Below, in pieces: positions 1-7,893 of a stretch of 42,615 bases of DNA. Under the pieces are notes generated by a model that saw only the letters and a program-made list of their open reading frames with translations, searched no databases and was not told the origin of the DNA. Positions within the stretch are counted from its first letter, which is position 1; each line of letters begins with the position of its first letter. The translations under genes were made by a program, and so were the position numbers. The stretch comes from JAOTYV01 sp041557595 (GTDB lineage: Bacteria; Pseudomonadota; Alphaproteobacteria; UBA8366), in NCBI GenBank assembly GCA_041557595.1, contig JBFFGE010000016.1:1-42615 (forward strand), in the 5' to 3' direction.

Positions 1-27
1 AACCCTCCCCCGTCGAGGGGGAGGGTT
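1..27. repeat. Perfect GC-rich hairpin (intergenic REP-like element)
   Basis: Positions 1-11 (AACCCTCCCCC) pair perfectly with 17-27 (GGGGGAGGGTT) around a 5-nt loop. A second G-rich run follows to about position 37. It lies about 60 bp beyond the stop codon of the UxaA-like gene, so it may act as a 3' end structure, but there is no T-tract. No second copy occurs in this window, so calling it a repeat family is inference from its form. Confidence 0.5.
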
Positions 28-89
28 AGGGAGGGGGTGACCTTTACAGGACGAACCGGGATCATTGGCGTTGCTCGATTAAAACTCCG

Positions 90-1247
90 CTAAATCGTCA
101 TGCCGAAGCGCATGATCGCGGTTTCCTGTTGTTTGAGCGCCTCGCTGGTGGTGATCGTGCCGGACGCCATGTCGAGAATGTAGTCGTACAGCGCGTCGCC
201 CATTTCGGTGAAGGACGCATCGTTTTCCAGGATGTCGGAGACGTCGAAATCGATGTTGTCGGGAAAATCCCGGATGGTGTTGATGTTGCCGCTGATCTTG
301 GCCGTCGGCATGATCATGTTGCCGATGGTGTTGCCGACGCCGGTCGTGAAGACGGTGAGCTGACAGCCGCCGCCGGCAAGCCCGGTCAGCGATTCCACCG
401 CCGGCGCCGATCCCGCCATGAAGTGCAGCCCCTTGCGGCTCGGCGCCTCGGAATATTCCAGCACTTCGACCAGCGGCGTGGTGCCGGTCTTGGCCATCGC
501 GCCCATCGCCTTTTCCTCGATGGTGGTGAGGCCGCCCCGGATATTGTCGGGCACCGGGTTGGCGCCGCGGATATCGACGCCCGCCTTCATCGCCTCTGCC
601 TCATGATCGAGCACCATTTTTATGAAGGCTTTCTTCACGCCCTCGTCGACGGCGCGCTCGGCGAAGATTTCCTCGGCCCCCATGAACTCGGCCGTTTCGG
701 TGACGACCGCGGTGCCGCCCTCGGCGATCAGCCGGTCGGCGGCGCGGCCGAGCGCCGGATTGGACGCGAGACCCGATGTCGTGTCCGACCCGCCGCATTC
801 CAGCCCCAGCACCAGTTCCGAGACCGGGAATTCCCTGCGCCGCTCCCTGGACGCGGCGATCGCCATGCGGCTGGCCGCGCGGATGCCGGCGGCGGTGGCG
901 TTCACGGTGCCGCCCAGTTCCTGGATCAGGATCGTCTCCACGGGCTTGCCGGTGTTGCGCACCCGGTCGGCGACGATGTTGGTGCTGGTCTCCTCCATGC
1001 CGACGATCACCGCGCCGTTGAGATTGGGATTGCGCCCCATGCCCGCCAGCGTGTTGTAGGCCATTTCCAGGTCCTTGCCGTACTGGCCGCGCACGAACAG
1101 CGTGGTGACCGGCACGGCGCCAGCGACAGCGTCGGCGATGGCGCGGGTCACCGGGTTGACGTTGTCCATGATCGAGATGATGCCGATATGGTTGCGTACG
1201 CCGACCTGCCCGTCGGACCGCTCGAACCCCAGAAATGTATCCGTCAT
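90..1247 (-). CDS. UxaA-family lyase, large subunit (SuyB / altronate dehydratase C-terminal type)
   Basis: A 385-residue protein matching the large catalytic part of the UxaA family, which dehydrates sugar acids or, as SuyAB, removes sulfite from (2R)-sulfolactate. Family-like features are the N-terminal GFERSDGQVGVRNHI block, VGMEETSTN, LGLECGGSDTTSGLASNPALG and the cysteine-containing GLAGGGCQLTVFTTG. The ATG at 1247 is preferred because GGAG lies about 9 nt upstream and the family-like sequence begins there; an in-frame codon at 1277 lacks this support. It lies 39 bp downstream of the small SAF-domain subunit on the same strand, the split arrangement of SuyA/SuyB. A sulfatase upstream makes an organosulfur substrate attractive, but altronate or galactarate cannot be excluded. 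The family is secure; the substrate is not. Confidence 0.85.
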   Translation of the reverse strand: MTDTFLGFERSDGQVGVRNHIGIISIMDNVNPVTRAIADAVAGAVPVTTLFVRGQYGKDLEMAYNTLAGMGRNPNLNGAVIVGMEETSTNIVADRVRNTGKPVETILIQELGGTVNATAAGIRAASRMAIAASRERRREFPVSELVLGLECGGSDTTSGLASNPALGRAADRLIAEGGTAVVTETAEFMGAEEIFAERAVDEGVKKAFIKMVLDHEAEAMKAGVDIRGANPVPDNIRGGLTTIEEKAMGAMAKTGTTPLVEVLEYSEAPSRKGLHFMAGSAPAVESLTGLAGGGCQLTVFTTGVGNTIGNMIMPTAKISGNINTIRDFPDNIDFDVSDILENDASFTEMGDALYDYILDMASGTITTSEALKQQETAIMRFGMTI

Positions 1248-1286
1248 GCCCCGTGTTCTCCGTTGCGTCAGGTCCACCGCCCAGTG

Positions 1287-1574
1287 TTAGGTCTTGTCGC
1301 CGCGGCCCCGTTTCGAATCCACGTTATGGATGTGGACGTGCTCGCCGACCGTGATCGCGGCCGTCGTCTCGCCCACCACGGTCGCGTATTTCAGGATATC
1401 CGCGCCGATATCCATATCCGAGAGCGCGACCTTGTGGCCGAACGGGATGTCCTGTTTCAGCGTCACCGTGCCCTGCTTCTCGCCGCGCAGCTCGACCGTG
1501 GTATCGGCGGTGCCGCCGTTATCGATCAGCGTCGCCACGTTGTCTTGTGCGTTCAAAACGATGGCTCGAACCAT
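1287..1574 (-). CDS. UxaA-family lyase, small SAF-domain subunit (SuyA type)
   Basis: A 95-residue protein that is essentially one SAF domain, the N-terminal module of altronate dehydratases and the stand-alone small subunit of sulfolactate sulfo-lyase. It has the IPFGHKVAL segment and the HVHIHN signature near residues 80-85 that is typical of the family's metal or substrate site. The start is well supported: GGAGG lies 7 nt upstream of the ATG. It is followed after 39 bp by the large subunit, and the two presumably form one cytoplasmic enzyme. The REP-like cruciform at 1672-1752 separates this pair from the upstream sulfatase, so co-transcription with the sulfatase is possible but unproven. 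Confidence 0.85.
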   Translation of the reverse strand: MVRAIVLNAQDNVATLIDNGGTADTTVELRGEKQGTVTLKQDIPFGHKVALSDMDIGADILKYATVVGETTAAITVGEHVHIHNVDSKRGRGDKT

Positions 1575-1671
1575 GGTCGTCCTCCCGCAGGCATCGGTTT
1601 GTATATCTCAGTATCGCCATCCGCGTTGCCGGTGTCACGCCCGAGCGGGATTTCCAGAGGACTCAAGTATC

Positions 1672-1752
1672 GTCATTCCGGACGGCGCGGCGCGCCGATC
1701 CGGAATCCAGGTATTGACGTAGTACCTGGATTCCCGCTTCCGCGGGAATGAC
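1672..1752. repeat. BIME-like cruciform repeat, copy C1
   Basis: An 80-bp composite palindrome. GTCATTCC at the left end pairs with GGAATGAC at the right end, and a central perfect 11-bp stem (GAATCCAGGTA with TACCTGGATTC) has a 9-nt loop. The right arm is itself a hairpin, GATTCCCGC with GCGGGAATG. A closely related right arm occurs at 5334-5358. It lies between the sulfatase stop and the small lyase subunit on the same strand. This matches intergenic REP/BIME elements common in alphaproteobacteria; a transcript-processing role is inference. Confidence 0.75.
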
Positions 1753-1773
1753 ATTGAACCTGAATTGCGTCCC

Positions 1774-3327
1774 TTACGCCGCGCCGACCGGATCGGCGAA
1801 ACTGTTCAGCACCTTGCCGGGCCGCGCCCGCATCATGTCTTCGAGTTCCTTGCGCACTTTGGCGGCGCCCGCATCCTCGAACAAATTGTCCTGCTCCAGC
1901 GGGTCGTTGGCCAGATCGTACAGCTCGCCCGCGCCGGAGATCAGCTCGAAGGTGCATTTATGCGTTTTGGTGCGGATCGTGCGCAGTTCCAGCGGGACGC
2001 CACAGCGGGTCGGCGCCAGGTTCCATTCGTTGTAGGCCATGTCGCGGCTGCCGTCCCCGGCGATCAGCGGCAGCAGGCTCTCGCTCTGGATCCCCTCGGG
2101 CTTCTCGGTCTTCGCCAGATCGCAGAAGGTGGCGGCGAGGTCGAGGGTCGACACCGGATCGGCCACCGCCTTGCCCGCCGGCACGCCCGGCCCCTTGAAC
2201 AGCATGCCGACCCGCAAAAGCCCTTCATAGGGCGTCGGGCCTTTCAGGTAGAGTCCGTGATCGCCGAGCAGGTCGCCGTGATCGGTGGTGTAGACGACGA
2301 TAGTATCCTCGGCGAGCCCGTTCGCTTCCAGCGCGTCGAAGATGCGGCCCACATTGTGGTCGATCAGCGAGATCATGCCGTAGTAGTTCGCCGTCATGTC
2401 GCGCAGTTGCGCCTCGGTCTGCACCGGCGCGCGCGAGCCGGTCTTGCGGAACTGCACCAGTTCCGGGTCCTTCATGTCCGGCTCGCCCTCGAGCGAGGCG
2501 CGGTGCCACCACGGCCGCCGGTCGAGATCCATCTTGTGCGTGGTCGAGATGTCGACTTCGTCCGGATGATGCAGCCGGCTCCAGGGTTCCGGACAGTCGA
2601 AGGGATGGTGCGGGTCCGGGAAGGACGCCCACAGCACGAAGGGGTCGTCGTCGTGCTTGTCCGCATGGTCGCCCAGGAAGTCCACCGTGCGGTCGCCGAC
2701 CCAGGTGCTGGTGTGCCAGGCGGCGGGCAGTGCCGAATGCCAGGTCTGCGCCGCGCCGGTCGACGGCGGCAACTCGGTGCCCCACAGTTCCCAGACCTCC
2801 TGGCCGTCGCGTTCGCCATGGCCGTAATACCAGCGCTCGAAATGCTGGCCCGACGGCGGCATCATCGGGTTGCGTTTCTTGTGGAAATGCCCGAAGCACA
2901 TCAGCTCCGCATGGTTGAAGCCCATATAGGGCCCCATCCAGTCGTCGGCGAATTCCTTGGAACTGTATTGGCATTCCGGCGTGCCGGTCGGCGCGAAGGT
3001 TCCCTTGGTCGCGAAATGCGCCTTGCCGATGAAGGCCGAGCGGTAGCCGGACGCGGCCAGCCGCCGGGCGAAGCCGGTCTCGCCGACCGCCGGGTCCAGA
3101 TCGATGCCGTTGTCGCAGACGCCATGGCTCAGCGGCAGCAGCCCGGTCAGGATCGACGCCCGCGACGGCTGGCACACCACGTTCGGCGTGATGCAGGCGG
3201 AGAACCGCGTGCCGTCCCGCGCCATGCCGTCGAGATGCGGGGTCTTGACCTTGCGCCCCTCGAAACCATAGGCGTCGCCGCGCTGCTGGTCGGAGGTAAT
3301 GAGCAGGATATTCGGTCGCTTGGCCAT
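1774..3327 (-). CDS. Type I sulfatase (formylglycine-dependent)
   Basis: A 517-residue member of the alkaline phosphatase/sulfatase superfamily. The N-terminal NILLITSDQQRGD supplies the first metal ligands. The signature CQPSR at Cys52 is the C-x-P-S-R site whose cysteine is converted to formylglycine. TTDHGDLLGDHG supplies later metal ligands, and the C-terminal ELYDLANDPLEQDNL block is typical of the family. I see no signal peptide, so it is probably cytoplasmic, as choline sulfatases are. The ATG at 3327 is chosen because AAGGA lies upstream and the family sequence starts at once; an in-frame extension to 3636 overlaps the divergent small secreted gene and looks non-coding. The sulfate ester is unknown. 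A separate maturase would be needed elsewhere in the genome. Confidence 0.9.
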   Translation of the reverse strand: MAKRPNILLITSDQQRGDAYGFEGRKVKTPHLDGMARDGTRFSACITPNVVCQPSRASILTGLLPLSHGVCDNGIDLDPAVGETGFARRLAASGYRSAFIGKAHFATKGTFAPTGTPECQYSSKEFADDWMGPYMGFNHAELMCFGHFHKKRNPMMPPSGQHFERWYYGHGERDGQEVWELWGTELPPSTGAAQTWHSALPAAWHTSTWVGDRTVDFLGDHADKHDDDPFVLWASFPDPHHPFDCPEPWSRLHHPDEVDISTTHKMDLDRRPWWHRASLEGEPDMKDPELVQFRKTGSRAPVQTEAQLRDMTANYYGMISLIDHNVGRIFDALEANGLAEDTIVVYTTDHGDLLGDHGLYLKGPTPYEGLLRVGMLFKGPGVPAGKAVADPVSTLDLAATFCDLAKTEKPEGIQSESLLPLIAGDGSRDMAYNEWNLAPTRCGVPLELRTIRTKTHKCTFELISGAGELYDLANDPLEQDNLFEDAGAAKVRKELEDMMRARPGKVLNSFADPVGAA

Positions 3328-3440
3328 GACGCGATCCTTCGGGGCGGTGGGGAACGATGGCCAAAGGCTAGCGCGACGGGAGGCGGTTGGCAAAGCGGAA
3401 GGCGGGGTGATTTTTTCCTTTTCTAACTCATCCTTTCCAC

Positions 3441-3468
3441 TTGTCTGGATCTGGATCGCTGTGATAAT
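3441..3468 (+). promoter_or_regulatory. Candidate sigma-70 promoter for the small secreted protein
   Basis: TTGTCT (3441-3446) and GATAAT (3463-3468) are separated by 16 bp and lie 35 bp upstream of the ATG at 3503. The position and the -10 quality are good, but no other data support it. Confidence 0.4.
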
Positions 3469-3502
3469 CGCGCGGTCGATACCACATGCCAGGGAGGCAA
3501 TC

Positions 3503-3751
3503 ATGACTAAATTCGCTCTTCCGCTTGCCGTAGTTTTAGCGCTCATTACCGCGCCCGCCTTCGCAGACCATTGTCCGAAAGACGTGCAGAAGATCGATGC
3601 CGCTCTGTCCGGCGATACGCTTTCCGCTGAAGACAAGGCCGAGGTGAAAGCGCTTCGCGACGAAGGCGAGGATTTGCATCAAGAGGGGAAGCACAGCGAG
3701 GCGCTCGAGGCGCTTCACGATGCCATGGAGATTGCGGGAATCAAGCACTGA
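3503..3751 (+). CDS. Small secreted helical protein, function unknown
   Basis: An 82-residue protein starting with MTKFALPLAVVLALITAPAFA, a clear Sec signal peptide with cleavage predicted after AFA. The mature part of about 61 residues is charged and probably all-helical, with DHCPKDVQKIDAAL at its start and a single cysteine. It resembles short periplasmic helical proteins found in alphaproteobacteria, but I do not recognise a named family. AGGGAGG lies 5-6 nt before the ATG, so this internal start is much better than any upstream in-frame codon. It is transcribed divergently from the sulfatase and is apparently monocistronic. A function should not be assigned. Confidence 0.75.
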   Translation: MTKFALPLAVVLALITAPAFADHCPKDVQKIDAALSGDTLSAEDKAEVKALRDEGEDLHQEGKHSEALEALHDAMEIAGIKH

Positions 3752-3828
3752 CGGGGTGGCCGATTCGCGTTCGGCACTTAGCCTTCTAGGCGTCTCTCGA
3801 CGGCTTGGGATGCGGGTTCCGGTTTGCA

Positions 3829-3864
3829 TGTCCGGACAGGGCCCGGTAACTCGCTGTCCGGACA
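3829..3864. promoter_or_regulatory. Two copies of a perfect 10-bp palindrome (candidate operator)
   Basis: TGTCCGGACA occurs at 3829-3838 and again at 3855-3864. Each copy is its own reverse complement, and their centres are 26 bp apart, about two and a half helical turns. They lie about 180 bp upstream of the amidohydrolase start, just ahead of an AT-rich patch that could hold its promoter. The arrangement suits a dimeric repressor or activator; the regulator is unknown. Confidence 0.45.
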
Positions 3865-4041
3865 AATTTGTATTAAACTAGAAGTTCGAACTCGGCGCCC
3901 CGGCGTAGCATTCAGTGCGCGCCGCGGCGTCGGATTATCGCATCGGTATTTTGTCGGGCTTTATCGCGCATCTCCGCCAGAGTCCTGCAGGCGCTTCGGC
4001 CGGAGAATTGGGAGGAAATTCAACACCGAAAGGATTCGACC

Positions 4042-5259
4042 ATGAAGGACGGGCTTCGTTTCGTAGACTGCGACATGCACATTCAGGAACCGGTCGATCT
4101 GTTCGACCGCTATCTGGGCCCGAAATTCCGCGACCGGGTATCGCTGCCCGTGGGCGCGGACGGCAAGCCGAAGCGCGGCATCGTCATCATCGACGGGCAA
4201 TCGACCACCTACGACCACGCCCTGCAGCAGCACCGCAAGCGCACGCTGCCGCCGGCGAAAACCGAAACCTCGCAATCGCTCTCCGGCTCCCGCATGGCGG
4301 AGAGCGGCCGGCTCAATTTTGCGATCGAGCGCAACTACGACGCGGTGGCGCAGGTCATGGGCATGGAGCTCGAAGGCATCGACATCGCCGTGCTGTTCCC
4401 GACCATGGGGCTCAGCCTGACCGCGCGCAACAACATGGACCCACGGCTGTCGCTGGCGCTGTGCCAGGCCTACAACAACTGGATCCACGAGTTCTGCCAG
4501 TACAGCCCCGACCAGTTGAAGTTCGCGGCGATGCTGCCGATGCAGGACGTCAACCTCGCCTGCGCCGAGCTGGTGCGCTGCGTGACCGAACTCGGCGCGA
4601 CCGGCTCGTTCCTGCGGCCGAACCCGATCAACGGGCATTTCTGGCACTCCAACTACTGGAACCCGCTGTTCGCGCTGCACGAGGAGCTCGACGTCTCGAT
4701 GGGCTTCCATGAGGGCACCGGCGCGGAATGCTCCTACATGAACGAGCTCTATGGCGAGAACCGCTTCTACCGCCACGTTGCCAGCCATTGGATCGCGATG
4801 CAGGAAACCCTGATCGCCATGCTGATCGCCGGCGTGTTCGAGTTCTATCCGAAGCTGCGGGTGGGTTACCTGGAGGCGCAGAACTCCTGGGTGCCGGGTA
4901 TCCTGACGCGCATCGAATGGGACTATCCGCAGTACCGGCAGAGCCACGCGCCCTACCTGTCGCTGACGCCGAAGGAATATTTCCAGCGCAATTGCTGGGC
5001 CGCGGTGGAAGGCAGCGAGCCGGAGATTGAGGCGACGGCCGGCCTGATCGGCGCCGACCGCATGTGCATCTCGACCGACTACCCGCATTTCGACTCGAAC
5101 TTCCCGAACGTCGCCAACAACCTGCTGGCGAACGTGTCGCGGGATACCGCCGCGAAGATCTTCATGGGCGGCGCGGCGCTCCATAACTTCGGCGACGAGC
5201 ACTTCGCGAAAGCCGAAAAGGCGGCGGCCGATAAGCGCCAGGCCGCCGCGGCGGAGTAG
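4042..5259 (+). CDS. Amidohydrolase-2 family metal-dependent hydrolase
   Basis: A 405-residue TIM-barrel hydrolase of the amidohydrolase-2 (ACMSD-like) superfamily. The early VDCDMHIQEP contributes the first metal ligands as a D-x-H-x-x-E variant. FHEGTG and FEFYPKLRVGYLEAQNSWVPG fit the middle barrel strands, and CISTDYPHFDSNFP near residue 350 supplies the conserved Asp of the last strand. Relatives decarboxylate or hydrolyse aromatic and cyclic substrates. AAAGGA lies 7 nt before the ATG. The gene stands alone, followed by a repeat and the MlrC gene. Family assignment is firm; the substrate cannot be read from the sequence. Confidence 0.88.
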   Translation: MKDGLRFVDCDMHIQEPVDLFDRYLGPKFRDRVSLPVGADGKPKRGIVIIDGQSTTYDHALQQHRKRTLPPAKTETSQSLSGSRMAESGRLNFAIERNYDAVAQVMGMELEGIDIAVLFPTMGLSLTARNNMDPRLSLALCQAYNNWIHEFCQYSPDQLKFAAMLPMQDVNLACAELVRCVTELGATGSFLRPNPINGHFWHSNYWNPLFALHEELDVSMGFHEGTGAECSYMNELYGENRFYRHVASHWIAMQETLIAMLIAGVFEFYPKLRVGYLEAQNSWVPGILTRIEWDYPQYRQSHAPYLSLTPKEYFQRNCWAAVEGSEPEIEATAGLIGADRMCISTDYPHFDSNFPNVANNLLANVSRDTAAKIFMGGAALHNFGDEHFAKAEKAAADKRQAAAAE

Positions 5260-5280
5260 GGGCGCATATTAGGATGACGC

Positions 5281-5358
5281 GGGGGCAAAAACCCCCGTCA
5301 CTCCCGCGCAGGCGGGAGTCCAGACCGCACGACGGATTCCCGCTTTCGCGGGAATGAC
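5281..5358. repeat. BIME-like repeat, copy C2, with leading GC hairpin
   Basis: GGGGG (5281-5285) pairs with CCCCC around CAAAAA. It is followed by the hairpin CTCCCGC..GCGGGAG and then by GATTCCCGC..GCGGGAATGAC. The last arm matches the right arm of the element at 1672-1752 almost exactly. It sits between the amidohydrolase stop and the MlrC ribosome binding site on the same strand, where it could act as a partial terminator or mRNA stabiliser. Confidence 0.7.
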
Positions 5359-5393
5359 GCTGTGTACACAGAACAATCTATGGAGAATGTCCC

Positions 5394-6896
5394 ATGGCGC
5401 GTATCGCGATTGGCGGGTTCATGCACGAGACCAATTGTTTCGTGCCAATGGAGACCGATTACGAGTATTTCGCTTCCGGTGGGGAGAGTCCGCCGCTGGC
5501 GCGGGGCGCGGAGATTTTCGAGCGGCTGACCGGCAACAGCTACGGCACGTCCGGCTTTCTCGACCGGATGCGCGACCGACACGAGCTGGTGCCGCTGATC
5601 TGGGGCAGCGGCGGGGCGGGCGGCTACGTCACCGACGACGCCTTCGAGCGGGTGGTCGGCGAGCTGGTCGGGATGCTGTCGCGGGCGAAGCCGGTCGACG
5701 CGGTCTATCTCGACCTGCACGGCGCCATGTGCAACACCACCTTCGAGGACGCGGAGGGCGAGATCCTGCGGCGCGTGCGCGCCACCATCGGCCCCGACAT
5801 CCCGCTGGTCATCAGCCTCGACTACCACGCCAATGTGACGGAGGAGATCGCCGCGCTTACCGACGGCATGGCGGTCTACCTCACCTATCCGCATATCGAC
5901 CGGCAGCACACCGGCGGCCGCGCCGCCGTCATCCTCGACCGCGTGCTGACCGATGGCCAGCCGACGCACCGGGCGTTCCGCAAGGCGCCGTTCCTGCTGC
6001 CGCTCAACTATCAGTGCACGCTGGTCGACCCGTCCAAGGGCATCGTCGATGCGACGGTCGCGGGCGAGGGCGGCGAGATCCTGAACCTGTGCTACGCCGC
6101 CGGGTTTCCGCCGTCCGACTTGTACCAGTGCGGGCCGGCAGTGATCTGCCACGGTTACAGTGAAGCGGCGGTCGAGGCCGCGGCCGATCGCATAGAAAAG
6201 ATGGTGCTCGACAACGAGGAAGCGTTCAGCGAACGGCTGTACGATCCGGACGAGGCGGTGCGCGCGGCGATGGATATCGCGCAGACCGCGTCGAAGCCGG
6301 TGATCCTCGCCGACACGCAGGACAATCCCGGCTGCGGCGGCACCGGCGACACCACCGGGCTGCTGGAAGCGCTGGTGCGGAACGACGCGCAGGGCGTGGC
6401 GATGTGCGTGATGAACGATCCGGACGCGGCGGCGGCGGCCCATGCGGCGGGCGAGGGGGCGGAGATCCGCCTCGCGCTCGGCGGCAAGCACGGCATTCCG
6501 GGCGACAAGCCCTTCGAAGGCACCTTCACGGTCGCCAGGCTCGCCAACGGCCAGTTCACCGCGACCGGCAAGTCGATTCCCGGAAGGCGGGTCAATCTCG
6601 GCCCGACGGCGCTGCTCAAGATCGGCGGCGTCAGCATCTTTACCGCGAGCCGCCGCATGCAGGCCTTCGATCAGGACATCTTTCGCCATGTCGGCATCGA
6701 GCCTTGCGAACAGAAGATCCTGGCGCTCAAGAGCACCTGCCATTTCCGCGCGGATTTCGATCCAATCGCCGAGAAGACGCTGATCGTGCTGGCGCCCGGC
6801 GGGCATATCGTGGATTCGACGCAGTACCCGTTCAAATACCTGCGGCCCGGCGTTCGGTTGACACCGATGGGACCGGAATTTTCGCCGGGGACGTGA
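5394..6896 (+). CDS. M81 family metallopeptidase (MlrC / microcystinase C family)
   Basis: A 500-residue protein with the MlrC layout. The N-terminal domain carries ARIAIGGFMHETNCF, the zinc-binding DLHGAM (about residues 107-112), ISLDYHANVT and YLTYPHIDRQHTG. The C-terminal MlrC domain begins around ILADTQDNPGCGGTGDTTGLL. MlrC degrades the linear tetrapeptide from microcystin, but most relatives lie in oligopeptide or ureide catabolic loci and their substrates are unknown. GGAGA precedes the ATG by about 7 nt. The gene ends 7 bp before the convergent TauD-like gene. Nearby peptide and amide hydrolases fit a role in scavenging nitrogen compounds, but that is inference. Confidence 0.9.
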   Translation: MARIAIGGFMHETNCFVPMETDYEYFASGGESPPLARGAEIFERLTGNSYGTSGFLDRMRDRHELVPLIWGSGGAGGYVTDDAFERVVGELVGMLSRAKPVDAVYLDLHGAMCNTTFEDAEGEILRRVRATIGPDIPLVISLDYHANVTEEIAALTDGMAVYLTYPHIDRQHTGGRAAVILDRVLTDGQPTHRAFRKAPFLLPLNYQCTLVDPSKGIVDATVAGEGGEILNLCYAAGFPPSDLYQCGPAVICHGYSEAAVEAAADRIEKMVLDNEEAFSERLYDPDEAVRAAMDIAQTASKPVILADTQDNPGCGGTGDTTGLLEALVRNDAQGVAMCVMNDPDAAAAAHAAGEGAEIRLALGGKHGIPGDKPFEGTFTVARLANGQFTATGKSIPGRRVNLGPTALLKIGGVSIFTASRRMQAFDQDIFRHVGIEPCEQKILALKSTCHFRADFDPIAEKTLIVLAPGGHIVDSTQYPFKYLRPGVRLTPMGPEFSPGT

Positions 6897-6903
6897 GTCC
6901 GCG

Positions 6904-7782
6904 CTACGCCGCTTCCGCGATCTTGGTGCGCATCAACACCCGGGGTTCGTTTGGCGGGGCGTCGCCGGCGCCGCGGTGCATGGTGCAGCGCTGGTCCCAG
7001 ATCACCACTTCGCCGACCCGCCAGGTGTGGTGGTACTGGAATTTCGGCTGCAGCGCGTGCTCGAACAGGTCCATCAGCAGGTCGATCGCCGGTTTGTCCT
7101 CCATGCCGACGATGCCGCAGCAATGCAGCGGGTTGACGTAGAGCGATTTGCGGCCCGAATGGGGATGGGTGCGCACGATGGGGTGCTTGACCGGCGGCAT
7201 CGCCTTTCGTTGCTCGGGCGTCAACGGAATGATGCCGCCTTCCGCCGGGCCCTGGCCGAAGCTGTGTACCGCGCGCAAATCTTCGATCCGCGCTTTCGTT
7301 TCCGCCGGCAGGGCGTCATAGGCGCGCGCCATGTCGGCGAAGATCGTGCCGCCGCCCTGCGACGGGATCTGCAGCGCATAGAGGACCGTGTGTGCGCAGG
7401 GTGCGGCCTTGTAGGTGCTGTCCGTATGCCACACGGTGCCGCGTCCGGCCGAGGCCGGGTCGGGCTTGCCGTCCGCATCGATATTGGTGAGGTAGACCAG
7501 CGCCGGATTGCCCTTTTCGGCGAATTGCTGAACATGGATGTCGATGTCCGGCGGGCCGAACAGGTTTGCAAACTTCAGAAACGCCTCGCCGTCGAGCTGT
7601 TGGCCGGGAATGCTCAGGACGGGATGGCGCCAATGGATTTGGCGCAATTCCGTTTGAATTTCCGGGCTTAGCGGGCGGGCCAGATCGACGCCCCGAAGCT
7701 CCGCCGCAAAGCCCCCGTCCCGAGGGGTCACGGTCAATGCGTCGTTCGGTGTATCGCCGGGGGCGTCGCTGGATTTGGTCAT
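6904..7782 (-). CDS. TauD/TfdA-family Fe(II)/2-oxoglutarate dioxygenase
   Basis: About 292 residues with the facial triad of the family: WHTDSTY gives the proximal His and Asp, and WDQRCTMHRG gives the distal His. The 2-oxoglutarate-binding Arg is in NEPRVLMRT near the C terminus. TauD, TfdA and AtsK relatives hydroxylate sulfonates, phenoxyacids or sulfate esters next to the heteroatom. The nearby sulfatase and sulfolactate-type lyase suggest an organosulfur substrate. The ATG at 7782 begins MTKSSDAPGD; an in-frame ATG at 7806 is possible, and neither has a well-spaced ribosome binding site. It is convergent with MlrC and separated by 111 bp from the XRE gene downstream on the same strand order. 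Confidence 0.88.
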   Translation of the reverse strand: MTKSSDAPGDTPNDALTVTPRDGGFAAELRGVDLARPLSPEIQTELRQIHWRHPVLSIPGQQLDGEAFLKFANLFGPPDIDIHVQQFAEKGNPALVYLTNIDADGKPDPASAGRGTVWHTDSTYKAAPCAHTVLYALQIPSQGGGTIFADMARAYDALPAETKARIEDLRAVHSFGQGPAEGGIIPLTPEQRKAMPPVKHPIVRTHPHSGRKSLYVNPLHCCGIVGMEDKPAIDLLMDLFEHALQPKFQYHHTWRVGEVVIWDQRCTMHRGAGDAPPNEPRVLMRTKIAEAA

Positions 7783-7893
7783 GCTCCGTATCCCGATTGA
7801 TCGCATCGTTCAGGATAGGCGTTCCGAGGATTGCCGTAAATGGCCGGAATTCGGTTCGAAGAGCCCCGGCGCGGTGTCGTCCTGCGGGCGCGT

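Noticed and set aside
129..1751. Long open frame on the + strand opposite the UxaA-like lyase genes
   Set aside because: It is antisense to two clear family members, rich in Arg and His in the way GC-rich antisense frames are, and has no recognisable domain.
1765..3426. Long + strand open frame opposite the sulfatase
   Set aside because: The minus strand encodes a complete sulfatase with the C-x-P-S-R motif; the opposite frame is a composition effect.
5298..6806. 500-codon minus-strand open frame opposite the MlrC gene
   Set aside because: The plus strand carries all MlrC motifs and a good ribosome binding site; the opposite frame has no family features.
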